A stretch of DNA of 60,000 bases from Lineus longissimus (GCF_910592395.1 NC_088312.1:11658001-11718000), one strand, 5' to 3'. Positions 24,701 through 29,730 are shown, counted from the first letter of the stretch. Translations and numbers: made by a program. Notes: generated by a model from the letters alone, not told the origin.

Positions 24701-26634
24701 TGTCTCAACCTAACCCCAGTGTCCTTCGACATGCCCCTCATTTCTTTCAACACAAACTTCAGCTCTGGTTCTCATTGCTCTCAATGCATTTCGGATTACG
24801 CCCCTCTGTCCTCTTAAGGTCTCAACTGCAGCGAAGGTTCTGGCACATGGGTCATTAAAATCATGTTGGGGCGACTTGTTAACTTGGTTCTCAAGATGTC
24901 CCCATAACAAAATCACAGGGGGTGAGGTCAGGGGATATTGGTGGCCACTCAATCTCATGGTTGATTGCACCAAATGCATCTGCTACTTGCTGGAGGCTTC
25001 CAGTCCTCAATCACTATTTTACCACAAACACACGCTGCTCAATTGTAAGTTGCATTTTGCTGTTGTGAGAAAATGAGCAACCTTTCCAACTTTTAAGGAG
25101 TGTGCAATGAAAAAAAACATGCAGAGGATTGCATAATTTGGAGGCCGAACAAATGCCCTGCACTGGGCAAACAAGGTTCGATCATTACCAAAACATCTAT
25201 CTATTCGTGCTCAGTCAACTGTGAGGGTAAATTGGATTTCTAGTTGTCATGAGAAAGAGGACATCATTAGGAAATAAATACCGTACCCGGTATGTACCGG
25301 GTCCGTTCACCGTTTTCTGTTGGCCTGCAGTAATCTGTACTACTAAATTTTCCACAAGTTCTATGGTTCACCAGAGTCCCTATACGTTTTTGGTTGGTAA
25401 CACCTAATAAATAAAATGACAGCACTGCACTCAATGTAATAAAGATGTTGTCAATAAGATATGCTAATGCCAACTTGGGATCAAGGCCGCCCGGTCGATA
25501 CCGGGTGCGGGCCAGGGGTAAGGTACACTGCTAAAACCCTGTGGTAGCGAAAGAGTTAATCTCGGTTTCCTCTTTATTGAAACACCCCGTAAATGTGGAA
25601 AAGAACTGAATGCTATGTTAAATGTATAAAAATGTAAAAAATATGACACATACAACCATATGAATAACAAAAATGAAAGAAAGATATAGCGCATACTTCC
25701 ATGGTGAGCAGCCTGGTCATTAGCCAATTGAATAGGCTCCGGTCCACTGTACACCTTGAAGTGGGACAGGCCAGGCCGGTCTGTCTGGTCATGATCATTT
25801 GATATCACTGATGAGTTTGTTGCAAAACTCTATCTTGGACCTAAGTAGACATTTCAATCGTGCGCAGATGACGGAACTGTAACATCAGCGGTCGCCTGGA
25901 CATTGAACGGAAGACTGCAATCTAGGCAATCTGATCAACGTCAATTCATTTAATCGTAAATGGTGCTCCTTTCTTCAGACATGACCTATGACCTCCGCAT
26001 TGGAACCTTCGAAGAGATCAGTGAACGATTTGAGAACAGTTCTCGGATCTATTTAGAAGGAACCCCGAAAAATGCTGGTAACGAAGAGAAGCATAAGATA
26101 GACATGACTGACTACAGCAAGACCGCAACATACTTCTTAGCTATCCGTGCAATCGATGAAGTGGGAAACGAGGGCGATCCATCAAACATCATCAGCCTTT
26201 CCATGACTCTTCCAACCAAGTTTTCAAATGGGGATGTGATTGCAATTGCAAACGAACCTTCGCCTTCGACACTGCTCATCATACTCATTTGTGTGGGTAT
26301 TGGCGCTGTCATTTGTATTGCAGTGGTCGTTGGGGTTGTCTGTTACTGCAGGAAGAAGAAGACACCTCCAACAGACCAGTCGGAAGGTGTCATCAACCTT
26401 GGGCTGGAAGAATCAAACTCAAACCCACCGCAAATTGTGTGTGATGTTTACCATGTGGGACAGCAGGTGCCAAGACCGAGCTCACCGCAGGCTTTCTATG
26501 GAGGACAGGGGGCAGCAGCTTCTAATTACGATAATGTCGGGCTGGAAGGACTCGAACCACCACCACTGTATAATTCCTATGACAACATGGGTATCAATGT
26601 TCAAGAGTTAAGAAGGAAATATGAAGGGCTATAG
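540..26634 (+). CDS. CLCA: Calcium-activated chloride channel regulator (CLCA family), 14 coding exons
   Basis: Secreted/membrane metalloprotease-type regulator. Vertebrate CLCAs self-cleave and modulate calcium-activated chloride channels such as TMEM16A. Exons: 540-713, 1304-1592, 3230-3338, 3833-3995, 4372-4510, 5918-6033, 6341-6565, 7520-7837, 21681-21917, 22185-22364, 22948-23062, 23579-23743, 24155-24373, 25979-26634. Every intron is GT-AG and phases agree, giving 3105 nt (about 1034 residues). Visible features are a signal peptide, HEWGH zinc motif at about 160-164, VWA MIDAS DVSGS at about 324-328 with the later T and D, an FN3-like segment at about 780-880, a transmembrane helix at about 915-942 and a tail of about 90 residues. 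Family members are usually 900-950 residues, so the tail is somewhat long. A second Met at codon 6 (555) may be the real start because it directly precedes the hydrophobic signal core. Intron 8 is swollen to 13.8 kb by transposons. Exon ends are inferred from splice consensus and family fit, without transcripts. Confidence 0.9.
714..1303 (+). other. CLCA intron 1
   Basis: 590 bp with donor GTAAAG and acceptor TTTTCCAG. Long overlapping frames cross it on both strands but show no family similarity. No repeat recognised. Confidence 0.6.
1304..1592 (+). CDS. CLCA: CLCA exon 2 (N-terminal domain)
   Basis: Starts after TTTTCCAG in phase 0 and ends at CCTG|GTAAGT in phase 1. It carries the conserved ATRYRAYFRNITILVPAKWK segment and the KSGPPG run that leads into the protease motif of exon 3. 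The frame is open well upstream of the acceptor, but that part is intron. Confidence 0.88.
1985..2690 (-). pseudogene. Decayed RTE-type LINE reverse transcriptase fragment
   Basis: Read on the minus strand from about 2690 down, the translation keeps RTE reverse transcriptase landmarks across several frames: a KKGDETNCHN-like start, a GKSCIDHVFTRSQILEQ block, FYNDFPYQVL, then EMTDSFPINGVTQGYILSPF and a degenerate LENLNYVDDI-like catalytic stretch. Each block is in the order expected for an RT palm, but stops and frameshifts separate them and the first catalytic aspartate region is eroded. It is an old, dead insertion in intron 2, antisense to CLCA. The RTE assignment rests on motif wording only. 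Confidence 0.65.
2890..3050 (+). repeat. Imperfect minirepeats in CLCA intron 2
   Basis: The phrase ACTTGAAGGT(C/G)AATGCCA and variants recur about four times at intervals of roughly 45 bp, alternating with AATGCCAGTGTAA. It looks like a decayed minisatellite with no coding sense. Confidence 0.5.
3230..3338 (+). CDS. CLCA: CLCA exon 3 (HExxH metalloprotease motif)
   Basis: Starts after TTTTCTAG and completes a split glycine codon. It reads [20 protein letters not shown]. The HEWGH zinc site and the downstream DE pair are the catalytic signature of the CLCA metallohydrolase domain, and none of the visible key residues is lost, so the self-cleaving activity known in the family may be kept. It ends in phase 2 at CCCA|GTAAGC. 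Confidence 0.9.
3339..3832 (+). other. CLCA intron 3
   Basis: 494 bp with donor GTAAGC and acceptor TTTATCAG. Nothing recognised inside apart from a CCCTCCCCTCCCCTC run near 3710. Confidence 0.6.
3833..3995 (+). CDS. CLCA: CLCA exon 4 (Cys-containing part of the N-terminal domain)
   Basis: Begins with the last base of a Gln codon and reads CHISIPGKNRDKNT onward to YMYKQFIKN, ending at AAC|GTAAGT in phase 0. Cysteines in CHIS, GDCN and GNCRF match the conserved Cys positions of CLCA N-terminal domains. Confidence 0.85.
4372..4510 (+). CDS. CLCA: CLCA exon 5
   Basis: Starts after TATTTTAG with IDDFCDDGTLGDQ and contains SYCKGKSAWEVMRQS, corresponding to the family's FC...N..SxWEVI segment. 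It ends in phase 1 at AACA|GTATGT. It closes the N-terminal domain before the VWA domain. Confidence 0.85.
4511..5917 (+). other. CLCA intron 5
   Basis: 1.4 kb of mostly AT-rich DNA. A run of G interrupted by TT lies at about 4741-4760. I see no transposon termini and no coding signal. Short open frames here lack codon bias or similarity. Confidence 0.5.
5918..6033 (+). CDS. CLCA: CLCA exon 6 (start of VWA domain, MIDAS DxSGS)
   Basis: Starts after ATTTCAG and completes an Asn codon. It ends with KVILLIDVSGSMS at AGT|GTAAGT in phase 0. DVSGS is the first metal-ion-dependent adhesion site loop of a von Willebrand A domain. Confidence 0.9.
6034..6340 (+). other. CLCA intron 6
   Basis: 307 bp between GTAAGT and TTCTTTCCAG. 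Nothing recognised inside. Confidence 0.6.
6341..6565 (+). CDS. CLCA: CLCA exon 7 (VWA domain middle)
   Basis: Phase 0 on both sides, 75 codons. It contains GSYVGIVSFESSAS and the TTGGKTGIGTGMRHAIN segment that supplies the MIDAS threonine. Ends at AAT|GTAAGC. Confidence 0.9.
7270..7480 (+). pseudogene. Degenerate partial duplicate of CLCA exon 8
   Basis: This stretch aligns with the exon 8 acceptor and roughly the first 165 bp of that exon, offset by 230 bp. Shared words include ACCGATTCTCTTGCA, TGGGTGCTAGTG, CTGATCCCC and CATTCGGATACA. The acceptor AG has become AT (GCATG instead of GCAGG), the frame has stops, and a 30-bp palindrome has replaced sequence near the start. It is therefore a tandem duplication inside intron 7 that has lost coding ability and its splice site. 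Divergence looks much higher than between functional tandem exons, so the duplication is old. The host exon at 7520-7837 is intact. Confidence 0.8.
7301..7330. repeat. Perfect 30-bp palindrome in the pseudo-exon
   Basis: Arms CAGATGTTGATGTC and GACATCAACATCTG pair perfectly around AA. The right arm aligns with exon 8 (GACATCGACACCT), so the left arm looks like an inverted copy made from it. Confidence 0.8.
7520..7837 (+). CDS. CLCA: CLCA exon 8 (end of VWA domain)
   Basis: 106 codons in phase 0. VGASVILLTDGKHN supplies the third MIDAS aspartate, followed by ITFHTIGYSKASDPVIEELAKKTGG, a standard VWA alpha/beta segment. Ends at ATG|GTAAGC. The next coding exon is 13.8 kb downstream. Confidence 0.9.
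7838..8328 (+). other. First part of CLCA intron 8
   Basis: 490 bp directly after the exon 8 donor. Nothing recognised. Confidence 0.5.
8329..8652 (+). repeat. Two direct copies of a 78-bp repeat, 246 bp apart
   Basis: 8329-8406 and 8575-8652 share TAATAGCATCCTGAGTG, CTCATTGAGTATTGGGGAAT and GGAAAGGATCAA with few changes. Between them lie a G run (8449-8460) and the sequence that matches the DIRS target (8513-8575). Confidence 0.75.
8513..8575 (+). repeat. Unoccupied paralog of the DIRS insertion target
   Basis: It reads GCGAACACACAATGAATG followed directly by ACAAATGATTACTCGCTCG and a TTTAAATACACTCAGGGTGTA stretch. The same two half-sites flank the DIRS element at 14703-14720 and 21270-21320, so this is a related copy without the insertion. 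The junction trinucleotide is ATG. Confidence 0.8.
8653..9117 (+). other. Intron 8 spacer
   Basis: 465 bp. A 54-codon stretch before 9118 is open, but I could not tie it to a family. No repeat ends seen. Confidence 0.4.
9118..9692 (-). mobile_element. 3' end of a LINE, fragment A
   Basis: On the minus strand a frame (9653 to 9366) reads RWCPHCSNQGN, EDEMHFLCSCPFF and LRDKYLNLK, the CxxC...H...C knuckle and R-x-x-Y stretch found at the C terminus of several LINE ORF2 proteins. The element's 3' end lies near 9118-9150, where the minus strand reads CAATAAACG followed by TTGTAA units, a typical LINE tail. Only the last ~100 codons survive. It is cut at 9693-9701 by the inverted-repeat element that follows. 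Confidence 0.65.
10115..10146. repeat. (TCAAT)n microsatellite
   Basis: About six ATTCA units. On the minus strand this is the simple-repeat tail of LINE fragment B. Confidence 0.85.
10115..11075 (-). mobile_element. 5'-truncated LINE, fragment B, nested in the TIR element
   Basis: Minus-strand coding runs from 11057 to 10278 in one frame broken by a single stop (TAA at about 10644-10646). It has MSKFCKWILGVNRFTSNC, a VKAELGQYPF stretch and then CPFGCNVVEDEFHFFARC with LRDEYL, the C-terminal block of a LINE ORF2 after the RT. The 3' end is a TTGCACAATAAATTGAATTG-like tail with (TTGAA)n at 10115-10146. RT and endonuclease are missing, so it inserted as a short 5'-truncated copy. It is related to fragment A but not the same sequence. 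Confidence 0.7.
11640..12000 (+). repeat. Three imperfect tandem units of about 130-170 bp
   Basis: ATGGCCAGCCA(C)GAAATGAC, GATATGG(A/T)AGCCTTC and CTTATCTGTAC recur near 11643-11716, 11814-11920 and 11945-11995. The phrase TGCTGCGAGACTCGCT is in the last two. No coding role seen. Confidence 0.6.
12056..12335 (-). repeat. Interspersed repeat copy, inverted relative to 29815-30195
   Basis: Shares, in reverse complement, the stretches AATAGGCCCGGAGCTA, CGGGTTTATTATACCCG, GATCATCGGTGGG and CGCCGATCGCTTAATACA with the plus-strand copy. The inner 180 bp (12060-12237) has inverted ends of TTCCACTGCAG/CTGCAGTCGAA type and behaves like a small MITE within the larger repeat. Confidence 0.75.
12686..12856 (+). 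CDS. Small acidic ORF, 56 residues, function unknown
   Basis: ATG at 12686 to TGA at 12854-12856. The product starts MSRTRDFEVFPDIGICEVG and is acidic (DSEEVKDEEIELAE). A TATAAAA word lies about 65 bp upstream, and the frame sits between inverted copies of the foldback arm sequence (12577-12607 and 12998-13030). It could be a remnant of a mobile-element protein, a first exon or chance. I do not recognise the protein, and it lies inside intron 8 of CLCA. Confidence 0.3.
   Translation: MSRTRDFEVFPDIGICEVGRIPEDSFEVVSQDSEEVKDEEIELAESRHLTGNSLAA
12987..13153. repeat. 167-bp foldback (long hairpin)
   Basis: Left arm ATTAATACC...GGTCATTGGTTGTATAATC...ACCGCTCGGGTAGACC pairs with a right arm of the same words in reverse complement. 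A second internal hairpin (GTCCAAAACCC / GGGTTTTGGAC) sits around the centre near 13065. Pairing is almost continuous over about 75 bp per arm. A third arm-like copy lies at 12577-12607. Confidence 0.85.
13196..13466 (-). mobile_element. tRNA-derived SINE-like repeat, copy 1
   Basis: On the minus strand the 5' head (about 13466-13388) has an A-box-like GTAGCCTTGAGGATAAG and a B-box GAGTTCGAGTCCC, as in a tRNA promoter of class II shape. The body then carries a core at 13363-13290 containing TCCGCATCGTCC, GGCTTGCTGGTTT and GCATTGGAGGT. No protein is encoded. SINEs of this plan are copied by LINE machinery. The assignment is from boxes and from the second copy. Confidence 0.65.
13944..14125 (+). 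mobile_element. tRNA-derived SINE-like repeat, copy 2 with a different head
   Basis: The head (13944-14016) has an A box TAGCTCAGACGGTTAGAGCG and a B box GGGTTCGAATCCC. The T arm pairs, but the anticodon arm does not and the acceptor stem pairs only partly, so it is not a working tRNA gene. The body core (14038-14112) repeats the core of copy 1: TCCGCATCGTCC, GGCTTGCTGGTTT, GCGCATCGAAGCATTGGAGG. A C run precedes the head. Confidence 0.65.
14126..14717 (+). other. Intron 8 spacer before the DIRS element
   Basis: 590 bp with nothing recognised until the half-target GCGAACACACAATGAATG at 14703-14720. Confidence 0.45.
14761..14932. repeat. DIRS inverted terminal repeat (right end of the element)
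   Basis: About 172 bp, reverse complement of 21082-21254 with roughly one mismatch seen. Contains CTTACCTATGGAACAC, GGCCGCCAGGCGGCGCC and TCGCGCCGATCTCATGC. Confidence 0.9.
14981..15080. repeat. DIRS internal complementary region (ICR)
   Basis: The first half (14981-15038) is the reverse complement of the element's left-window edge (from 14721) apart from a 4-bp insertion. The second half (15039-15080) is the reverse complement of the other edge (up to 21269). The two meet at CAT (15039-15041), the complement of the ATG that flanks both ends. This is the template expected for joining the two termini into a circle. Confidence 0.88.
15511..16617 (-). CDS. DIRS tyrosine recombinase (YR)
   Basis: Integrates the DIRS circle through a tyrosine-DNA intermediate. 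From Met at 16617 the frame gives about 368 residues. Visible are an N-terminal SAM-like core-binding region (STLDVYQGKWSTFTSWC, VTAIKGYKSAIAS) and the catalytic set: Arg in TAQRRSEL, HxxR in AHEVRAL, Trp in AACWS and the nucleophilic Tyr in FSRFYLRDV. It overlaps the 3' end of the RT frame (16401-16617), normal for DIRS. The same frame stays open upstream to 18423, but that part lies under the RT frame, is rich in R/S/P and looks like a shadow. I chose the first Met before the recognisable domain. Expression may use readthrough or splicing. Confidence 0.85.
   Translation of the reverse strand: MLPPEPWIFQVSRLELIQLHLHQRGFSDIAVKRMSAPQRGSTLDVYQGKWSTFTSWCRENGVNPISPSIYRLVDFLIELFMERQLSVTAIKGYKSAIASTLRVLSTWDLRWEDQITPLFRGMLLERPRPVHNTPKWDLSVVLKVLMRHPFEPMSISSMKYLTLKTVFLVALATAQRRSELHALSFKKLAFREGGEVILAFIPGFLAKNQGPAASRPPVTIPSLSGTISYDLPDRTLCPVRALKFYLNRTKPPGIRQGRERLFLSYKEGNKREIAAATISRWIVETIRLSYNTLKTSSDLRALANISAHEVRALATSWANYRGVALQEVVSAACWSNHSTFSRFYLRDVSSLVDGMHTIGPIVSAGHVV
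16401..18563 (-). CDS. DIRS reverse transcriptase / RNase H / MT-like polyprotein
   Basis: 720 codons. RT palm at about residues 115-290: WRLIIDLSRLN, SMDLMDAYLHVPI, FGLASAP and HYLDDW, with YLDD at about 237-240 as the metal site. RNase H at about 400-520 with FTDAS (D405), ILEMKA (E439), FSDNST (D464) and ADALSR (D515), so all four acids are present. The C-terminal segment (about 545-650: VDLFATRLNNRLPIYYS, FPPLPLIQPVL) corresponds to the methyltransferase-like region described in DIRS RT proteins. The frame overlaps Gag by 59 bp at its start and YR at its end. No disabling change seen. Confidence 0.92.
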   Translation of the reverse strand: MDPVRLSTPFAQGVLAGRGDSPLLSPPGRKKEPTPVVGGRLQKFADIWDDWCPKGSPVPNMLRYGVKLDFNRTPPTTIYPTPVQPPKDPVKASALQAEVATLLEKQAIQVLQDPCSPGFYSHVFLVPKKAGTWRLIIDLSRLNTFLNVPHFKMETTRSIATAIQPNDWAVSMDLMDAYLHVPIHPDYQHFLRFHYEGKTYQFRALPFGLASAPLIFTMIVTAFVAPFHVMGFKLHHYLDDWLLRCKSRELLLQQLQVLKQKVVSAGWIINETKSEFIPSQDFVYVGVRFLTAIGKMLPPLDRIKKILHLVAEFRGRTQAPARRCLSLLGLLNSAADQIPLGRLYMRPIQMFLMSLWKPHRDPLDKLVLIPQYLLKNVWNFWESETRLQSGVDLAPPPPEVSLFTDASLLGWGAHLNNGDMSIRGLWTREETILPINILEMKAVLLAVRALSLRLKNRRVTLFSDNSTVVAYVRRQGGTKSGILCQLTWELYHLCADLGVSICARHIPGNRNILADALSRQNKLVQTEWTLHQEIVDDLCRLWQSPKVDLFATRLNNRLPIYYSPLPDEEALEVDSLTASWVGLNAYAFPPLPLIQPVLNKILTSHPVRITLIAPCWPNQAWFPALLELLIDHPRSLPTWKHLLWHPLGRCYHQNPGFFKFHAWNLSSCISTREAFRTSLSSACPHLKGGLPLMCIKESGLPSLPGAGRTELIRSLPLYTD
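18505..20793 (-). CDS. DIRS Gag-like protein
   Basis: 762 codons upstream of RT, the usual place of Gag in DIRS. Mostly low-complexity Pro/Ser-rich sequence in the first half, then a more ordered part at about 390-660 (LSPEEASILSDMRTLRSLI, LDQLVPRVTSSSAYRDLRAQ, SLSHSIRHAIALSAKTAV) and a basic tail (EGRRTGKRKN, FRPRGAGRKR), probably for nucleic-acid binding. No CCHC knuckle seen. The first ~35 residues are strongly hydrophobic (MFSFPLIIASFLAYLGFPVF), odd for a Gag; the true start may be downstream. Identified by position more than by motif. Confidence 0.75.
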   Translation of the reverse strand: MFSFPLIIASFLAYLGFPVFLLSLVPFFIWRTPPTASFVSPQRNASGGGKRAAKTPKPSSGSVSGHITRRSSKPPATNPSVSRVPVPAAAAKDAGSDIINVCGPKGDLHPISLQGFNIPRTSGNLPVPLSSAPPSTSPLYPREHPASGPPIAVPVTDAGSRFSVTEDSTGGFSQSLLRNNPSPHGHSRVGPDLITPPPKRHASSVTAFPPSVPPSKRASGSSIPAKELRAFPVSDFVLPEMQAPSYVGQPLGWNQPEVPPPPRSRGVVPMERATQRGHLNSGSEYGQFPLPEDPFARTYGFQGSLMRSPSPQPPVVERSRTSGPEPESGQQLSQLIQMVAGLSDRLSHLEQGSGSSGAPGPIGYPPSDSSILEEFSENESSQPGYRSPNQEELSPEEASILSDMRTLRSLIRAYLPQDLCPTPPELPALSTPTFSLWGQEVDPNPQVSQGSTRALEFLPPSPSVLAVSELLERTIRDSQGAHQRTSIPVLPAVGPEAWCKPGKLFTAQLPPVRQYRADYYRVSSAGCPAAASTSILKDDVQLDQLVPRVTSSSAYRDLRAQEGLAKNTLAVLSYAEHTNLALARSLKDNESLSDDTKSLVTSLSHSIRHAIALSAKTAVNSVLLRRDAALGSLNVIRSLQLEGALRTAPMDGSFLFADSVQEAAQAQKDWDKLYAPTATQRAKTSLPNARKIERPQQASGSIPYARQVLPRPTPPSQPAPAGSFRREAEGRRTGKRKNTSSNQGGSGPTKHSFRPRGAGRKR
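21082..21254. repeat. DIRS inverted terminal repeat (left end of the element)
   Basis: Reverse complement of 14761-14932. The outer continuation up to 21269 is copied in the second half of the ICR. Confidence 0.9.
21273..21680 (+). other. End of CLCA intron 8
   Basis: About 400 bp. It starts with the second half of the DIRS target (CACTCGCTCGAGGGGTTTAA) and ends with acceptor TTTTTTCAG. Nothing else recognised. Confidence 0.55.
21681..21917 (+). CDS. CLCA: CLCA exon 9 (region after VWA)
   Basis: 79 codons in phase 0, reading VVSSANNLEKTKALQGKFAID and AVVEVRLETPNGSVID, a beta-rich segment corresponding to the domain that follows VWA in CLCAs. Ends at ATG|GTAAGC. Confidence 0.87.
22185..22364 (+). 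CDS. CLCA: CLCA exon 10
   Basis: 60 codons in phase 0 beginning KGEWKYTATSNK, the conserved G-x-W-x-Y turn of this region, and ending QTSVFAQ at CAG|GTTGGT. Confidence 0.85.
22365..22947 (+). other. CLCA intron 10
   Basis: 583 bp. A TCATCATCATCATTCATCATC run lies near 22425. Nothing else recognised. Confidence 0.5.
22948..23062 (+). CDS. CLCA: CLCA exon 11
   Basis: Starts after TTTCTAAG with VSRGYTPVIGLKVTAAISG, matching the family's GYxPVxGxxVTAxI strand pair. Ends phase 1 in DKGFG at TTTG|GTAAGT. Confidence 0.85.
23063..23578 (+). other. CLCA intron 11
   Basis: 516 bp. Contains three spaced words of type (A)TGGC(C)GGC(A/G)(A/G)A near 23281, 23350 and 23432 followed by CCTCT/CCCTC, perhaps a decayed repeat. 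Confidence 0.4.
23579..23743 (+). CDS. CLCA: CLCA exon 12
   Basis: Completes Gly and reads IDLEANDGIYSLEFGRSL, the family's DxxxNDGIYS motif, then GRYSVTILVDNPENTG. Ends phase 1 at ACAG|GTAGGA. Confidence 0.87.
23744..24154 (+). other. CLCA intron 12
   Basis: 411 bp with acceptor TTTTTCAACAG. Nothing recognised. Confidence 0.5.
24155..24373 (+). CDS. CLCA: CLCA exon 13 (linker and first FN3-like strands)
   Basis: Begins GPTEPVTTYQ, contains a Pro-rich linker (SSPTPTDVLPPPRIRNL), then VKVTLNWTAVGDD, the W-T-A start of the FN3-like segment. Ends phase 1 at AGCA|GTAAGT. Confidence 0.87.
24374..25978 (+). other. CLCA intron 13, mostly a mariner element
   Basis: 1.6 kb, of which 24413-25589 is a decayed mariner. 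The last 390 bp carry no recognised feature. Acceptor TTTCTTCAG. Confidence 0.6.
24413..25589 (-). mobile_element. Decayed Tc1/mariner-type transposon
   Basis: TA at 24411-24412 and 25590-25591 flanks inverted ends of about 36 bp (CAGTGTGTTTCAA and TTGAAACACCCCG, continuing GGAAACCGAGATTAA). On the minus strand near 24990-24880 the translation reads WPPISPDLTPCDF, the block around the last catalytic acid of a mariner-family transposase. The rest of the frame is full of stops. A palindromic ACCCGGTATGTACCGGGT stretch at about 25287-25304 and a related one near 25493 may be a further nested insertion. Dead copy, inside the host intron. Confidence 0.75.
25979..26634 (+). CDS. CLCA: CLCA exon 14 (FN3 end, transmembrane helix, tail)
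   Basis: Starts after TTCTTCAG completing Asn: NMTYDLRIGTFEEISERF, then ATYFLAIRAIDEVGNEGD (end of FN3-like fold), a helix of about 28 residues beginning LLIILICVGIGAVICIAVVV, a stop-transfer CRKKK and a cytoplasmic tail of about 90 residues. Near the end are two Tyr-Asp-Asn motifs (YDNVG, YDNMG). Stop TAG at 26632-26634. Confidence 0.9.
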
Positions 26635-28040
26635 ACCAGATACAGCGTCGCAAAGCCTCCGAAACGCCAACGCGAACGCCTATCGCATTGTCAGGCATCT
26701 CGATCACGAATAATGTCTACCAACTTGTGATTGTAAAATGTGCCTCGACACAGAAACCTTATTTTCTATCATCCCCGAAAAACCAAATGTTTATGATAAA
26801 AGATTAGAAGAGATCAGAGGAAGTCAAAGTTGAAGGCCGTTGGGGACAAATTGAGCAAGGCATCAGCTAACTCTAGTTTTAAGTATGATAAGGACAAACT
26901 GTCGAATCTTGTATCACGCGTTTCTATTCAAAAAGGAGGAGAAATATACTATATTTTGTAATTGTTTATTTGTTTATGCTTTCTCTGAGATATCCTATGC
27001 ACGCACAACGAAATACTCTAGATTCGGATTTCTAACATCTCTCGGTGCGAACCTATGCGACCGACACATATTAGGCTTAGGCCAAGCCCACCAGATAGAT
27101 ATCACAAAGGATTTATCCATTGTATTCAACATCAACAGACAGCTGAGAGTTATGCTGGCATTGTGTTAATTCCAATCACTATTCATTGGACGATAACGAT
27201 GTAGGTAAGTTCATGATTGACAGATTGGGTCAATGGTGGTCTGGGTTTTTTTCGCCTTCGAAGTACGTCCCCTTTCTTTCTGTGCGTCCGTCACACTGAA
27301 CTGCCCCGACCATGCATACTTATCATGTAGGCCGTCCCAACCAGTGTTGTTAGAACTCCGAAGCTAGCGTATATCGCTAATGTATCTGTCACCAAAGATA
27401 GACCACTTTACTTAATGCTTTCTTCACCACTTTCATCAGCAACATATCCTTCCGGCTCCGACACGTCCACCATAGGCGTGATTCATATTGCATGCTGTCG
27501 CATATCAAGAAAGTAAGTACCCAGAACAGTAAAGTGCGTTTTTATTAAGTTTAAACAGTCAAAGATGAGGCGATTCTAAAGCAAATTGATTTTGAATTGG
27601 TGGACATTTGAAACCTAACCTAATGTTCGCTCTTTACTCCAAGAGATCAGCAAGGTTTGGAAGAAATTAATTTGTGTATCTTCAATTAATTGAAATAAAA
27701 CTAAAAGTATGATTATCAGATCTAAAATATTTTTCAACTTGCCTAATAAAGTATTTTAATTGCCTGTACGTAAGTAAGCAATATTTTGCGAGGAGTATCG
27801 GGATACTTTAATTCAGCAATAAAACTGTCAAGAGAAACTGATACAATTTTCAATTACTGTATGCTGGGATAATACCGCCATTTCATTGCATCTATCAAAT
27901 AAAATTGCCAGTTTTTAGGCTTGTCTATTCGAAGGAATGGATGGCTGTGTTAATTGGAAAACATGAACAAATTCACTCAACTAGATGATCAATTTATTCT
28001 AGGCACGATGCTAAAATGGCACATGTAAACACATGTAACA
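26635..28040 (+). other. CLCA 3' flank and intergenic DNA
   Basis: Probably starts with the 3' UTR. AATAAA words occur near 27695, 27745 and 27819, but none can be chosen as the poly(A) signal. An open stretch at 26885-27169 shows no family similarity. Confidence 0.4.
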
Positions 28041-28160
28041 AAACGCCTTTTGCGCGGATAACACCGGTTTTTCTGTGGTTGAGATAGGAGTTAAGAACAG
28101 AGGGCGTCAGTAATTCTGTAGTTCATTATCCGTAACTTCAGACTCTGGATGCCCTAAAAA
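28041..28160 (+). repeat. Interspersed repeat, uninterrupted copy
   Basis: Matches 47215-47585: GCGGATAACACCGGTTTTTC, TGTGGTTGAGAT, GAGTTAAGAACAGAGGGCGT and AACTTCAGACTCTGGA. Here GAGTTAA joins directly to GAACAG. The other copy has about 247 extra bases at that point. Confidence 0.8.
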
Positions 28161-29730
28161 TAAGTTGCCATTTGAAATACATAGTAAATAGAATGCTACA
28201 GGTATGACGCGAACATTTAGATGTTCTTGGAGTTTTACTGACCCTTAGTTTCTTAATATCGAATTGAACATCATAACTTTCTAACCCGTCAGATAATGAG
28301 CAATCTACAATTTTGTTCTGGTTTTATTAAATTAACCAATATCTATATATTCCAACCAATTGTATTTTAGTGTCAAACTAGAATTGCCAGTGACCATGAT
28401 CGAGTAACAAAAACATGAAATAAATTGAAACGGTATCATCTGATTTGCTGGCATCATGTCCTTTTCCATGAATAATCGCATTCTCTGAAGGGAAACACTT
28501 CAATTTCTCCGAGACGAATTTTGATAACGGAGTTTCGCAAAAAGTGTCGGAGAATGTTTGAGGCAAACGGCGAAAGGAACATTGTGATCGATATGATTAC
28601 TTTTCTCAAACAAGTTGATACCTTTGATAGCTTTCTCTTGATATCATAGATCGCCAAAAACTTGACAGATACACTGTAATGTACATATCATGTAAACTTC
28701 TGTGACTAATAAAAGGAATGCATAGTCCTCTAGTACACTCTATCTCTTGTAGTGTTAGACAGTAGCCGGGGATTAATCCATAGAGATCGGTGTCATGGGA
28801 CTGATAGATTCAAGGTCATATTCAATATATAGAGGATAAGTGAGTTTATTTCTGATGAAGCCTTGTGAAAAATTTTCAAGATACGTTCGATATAATCTGC
28901 TCGAGAACACAATCACTGGATAATATTTTATTAATTGACGTCATCGATCCAAGTCATCAGAAATACTCATTTATTTTTCTCTCCTCAGCATTTACCGGAG
29001 GCTCGAGGATCGAGCGCAGACCAAACATCAGTTTCTTATCTGTTGTAAGCGGAACACTCACGCACGGCAACGCTCACATATACTACACCTTCTTACTCAA
29101 ATGCCTTTATATTTCATCCTCCTCCTACTATTGTAAATTCATCTCAATAAAATTATAAAGCATATTTTAATCTTATCTTGATAATATAGTGTGCTATACT
29201 AACAACCTTTTGCATAAATTGATTCCTAGCAAAGAGGTACGATTCTTGCAGGCGCCCCTTTCTGCTATATATCATCAAAGGATCTCCTCGGGGAACTCTT
29301 GTAAAATGACCATACATTATGCCTGAGGTTTTTGTTCTGACTCATGCCCCAAGATCAACAAGGTCAAATGGCATAATTTGCCTGTAAGCTCTTGTACAAT
29401 ATGGCATGTCCTTTAAGCAATTTTCTCAGATTCTCTGCTCTAGGTCAGGTGACCTCAGGAAAACTGTGGTGGATACCGGTGGAAAAAAAGCTGTTTACCG
29501 GAAAGTGAGGTGGTGTCAAAGGCCTATCATAAGGCTACATCTTATGAACAATGCAAGCAAGAATCATATGCTTAGGTCATGAGCTTCTAATGGGAATCAT
29601 GTGATTGCCTACTTGGACCACATCCTGTTGATGATGTCACAATTGTATACTAATACTGTACAAAGGAGTAACACATGCATGTCATAGATAATCCAGTGTC
29701 ATAAGTCTTACTTCCACTACATATTTTAAA
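28161..29730. other. Intergenic, nothing recognised
   Basis: About 1.57 kb, AT-rich. No convincing coding exon, repeat border or RNA gene seen. Confidence 0.4.
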
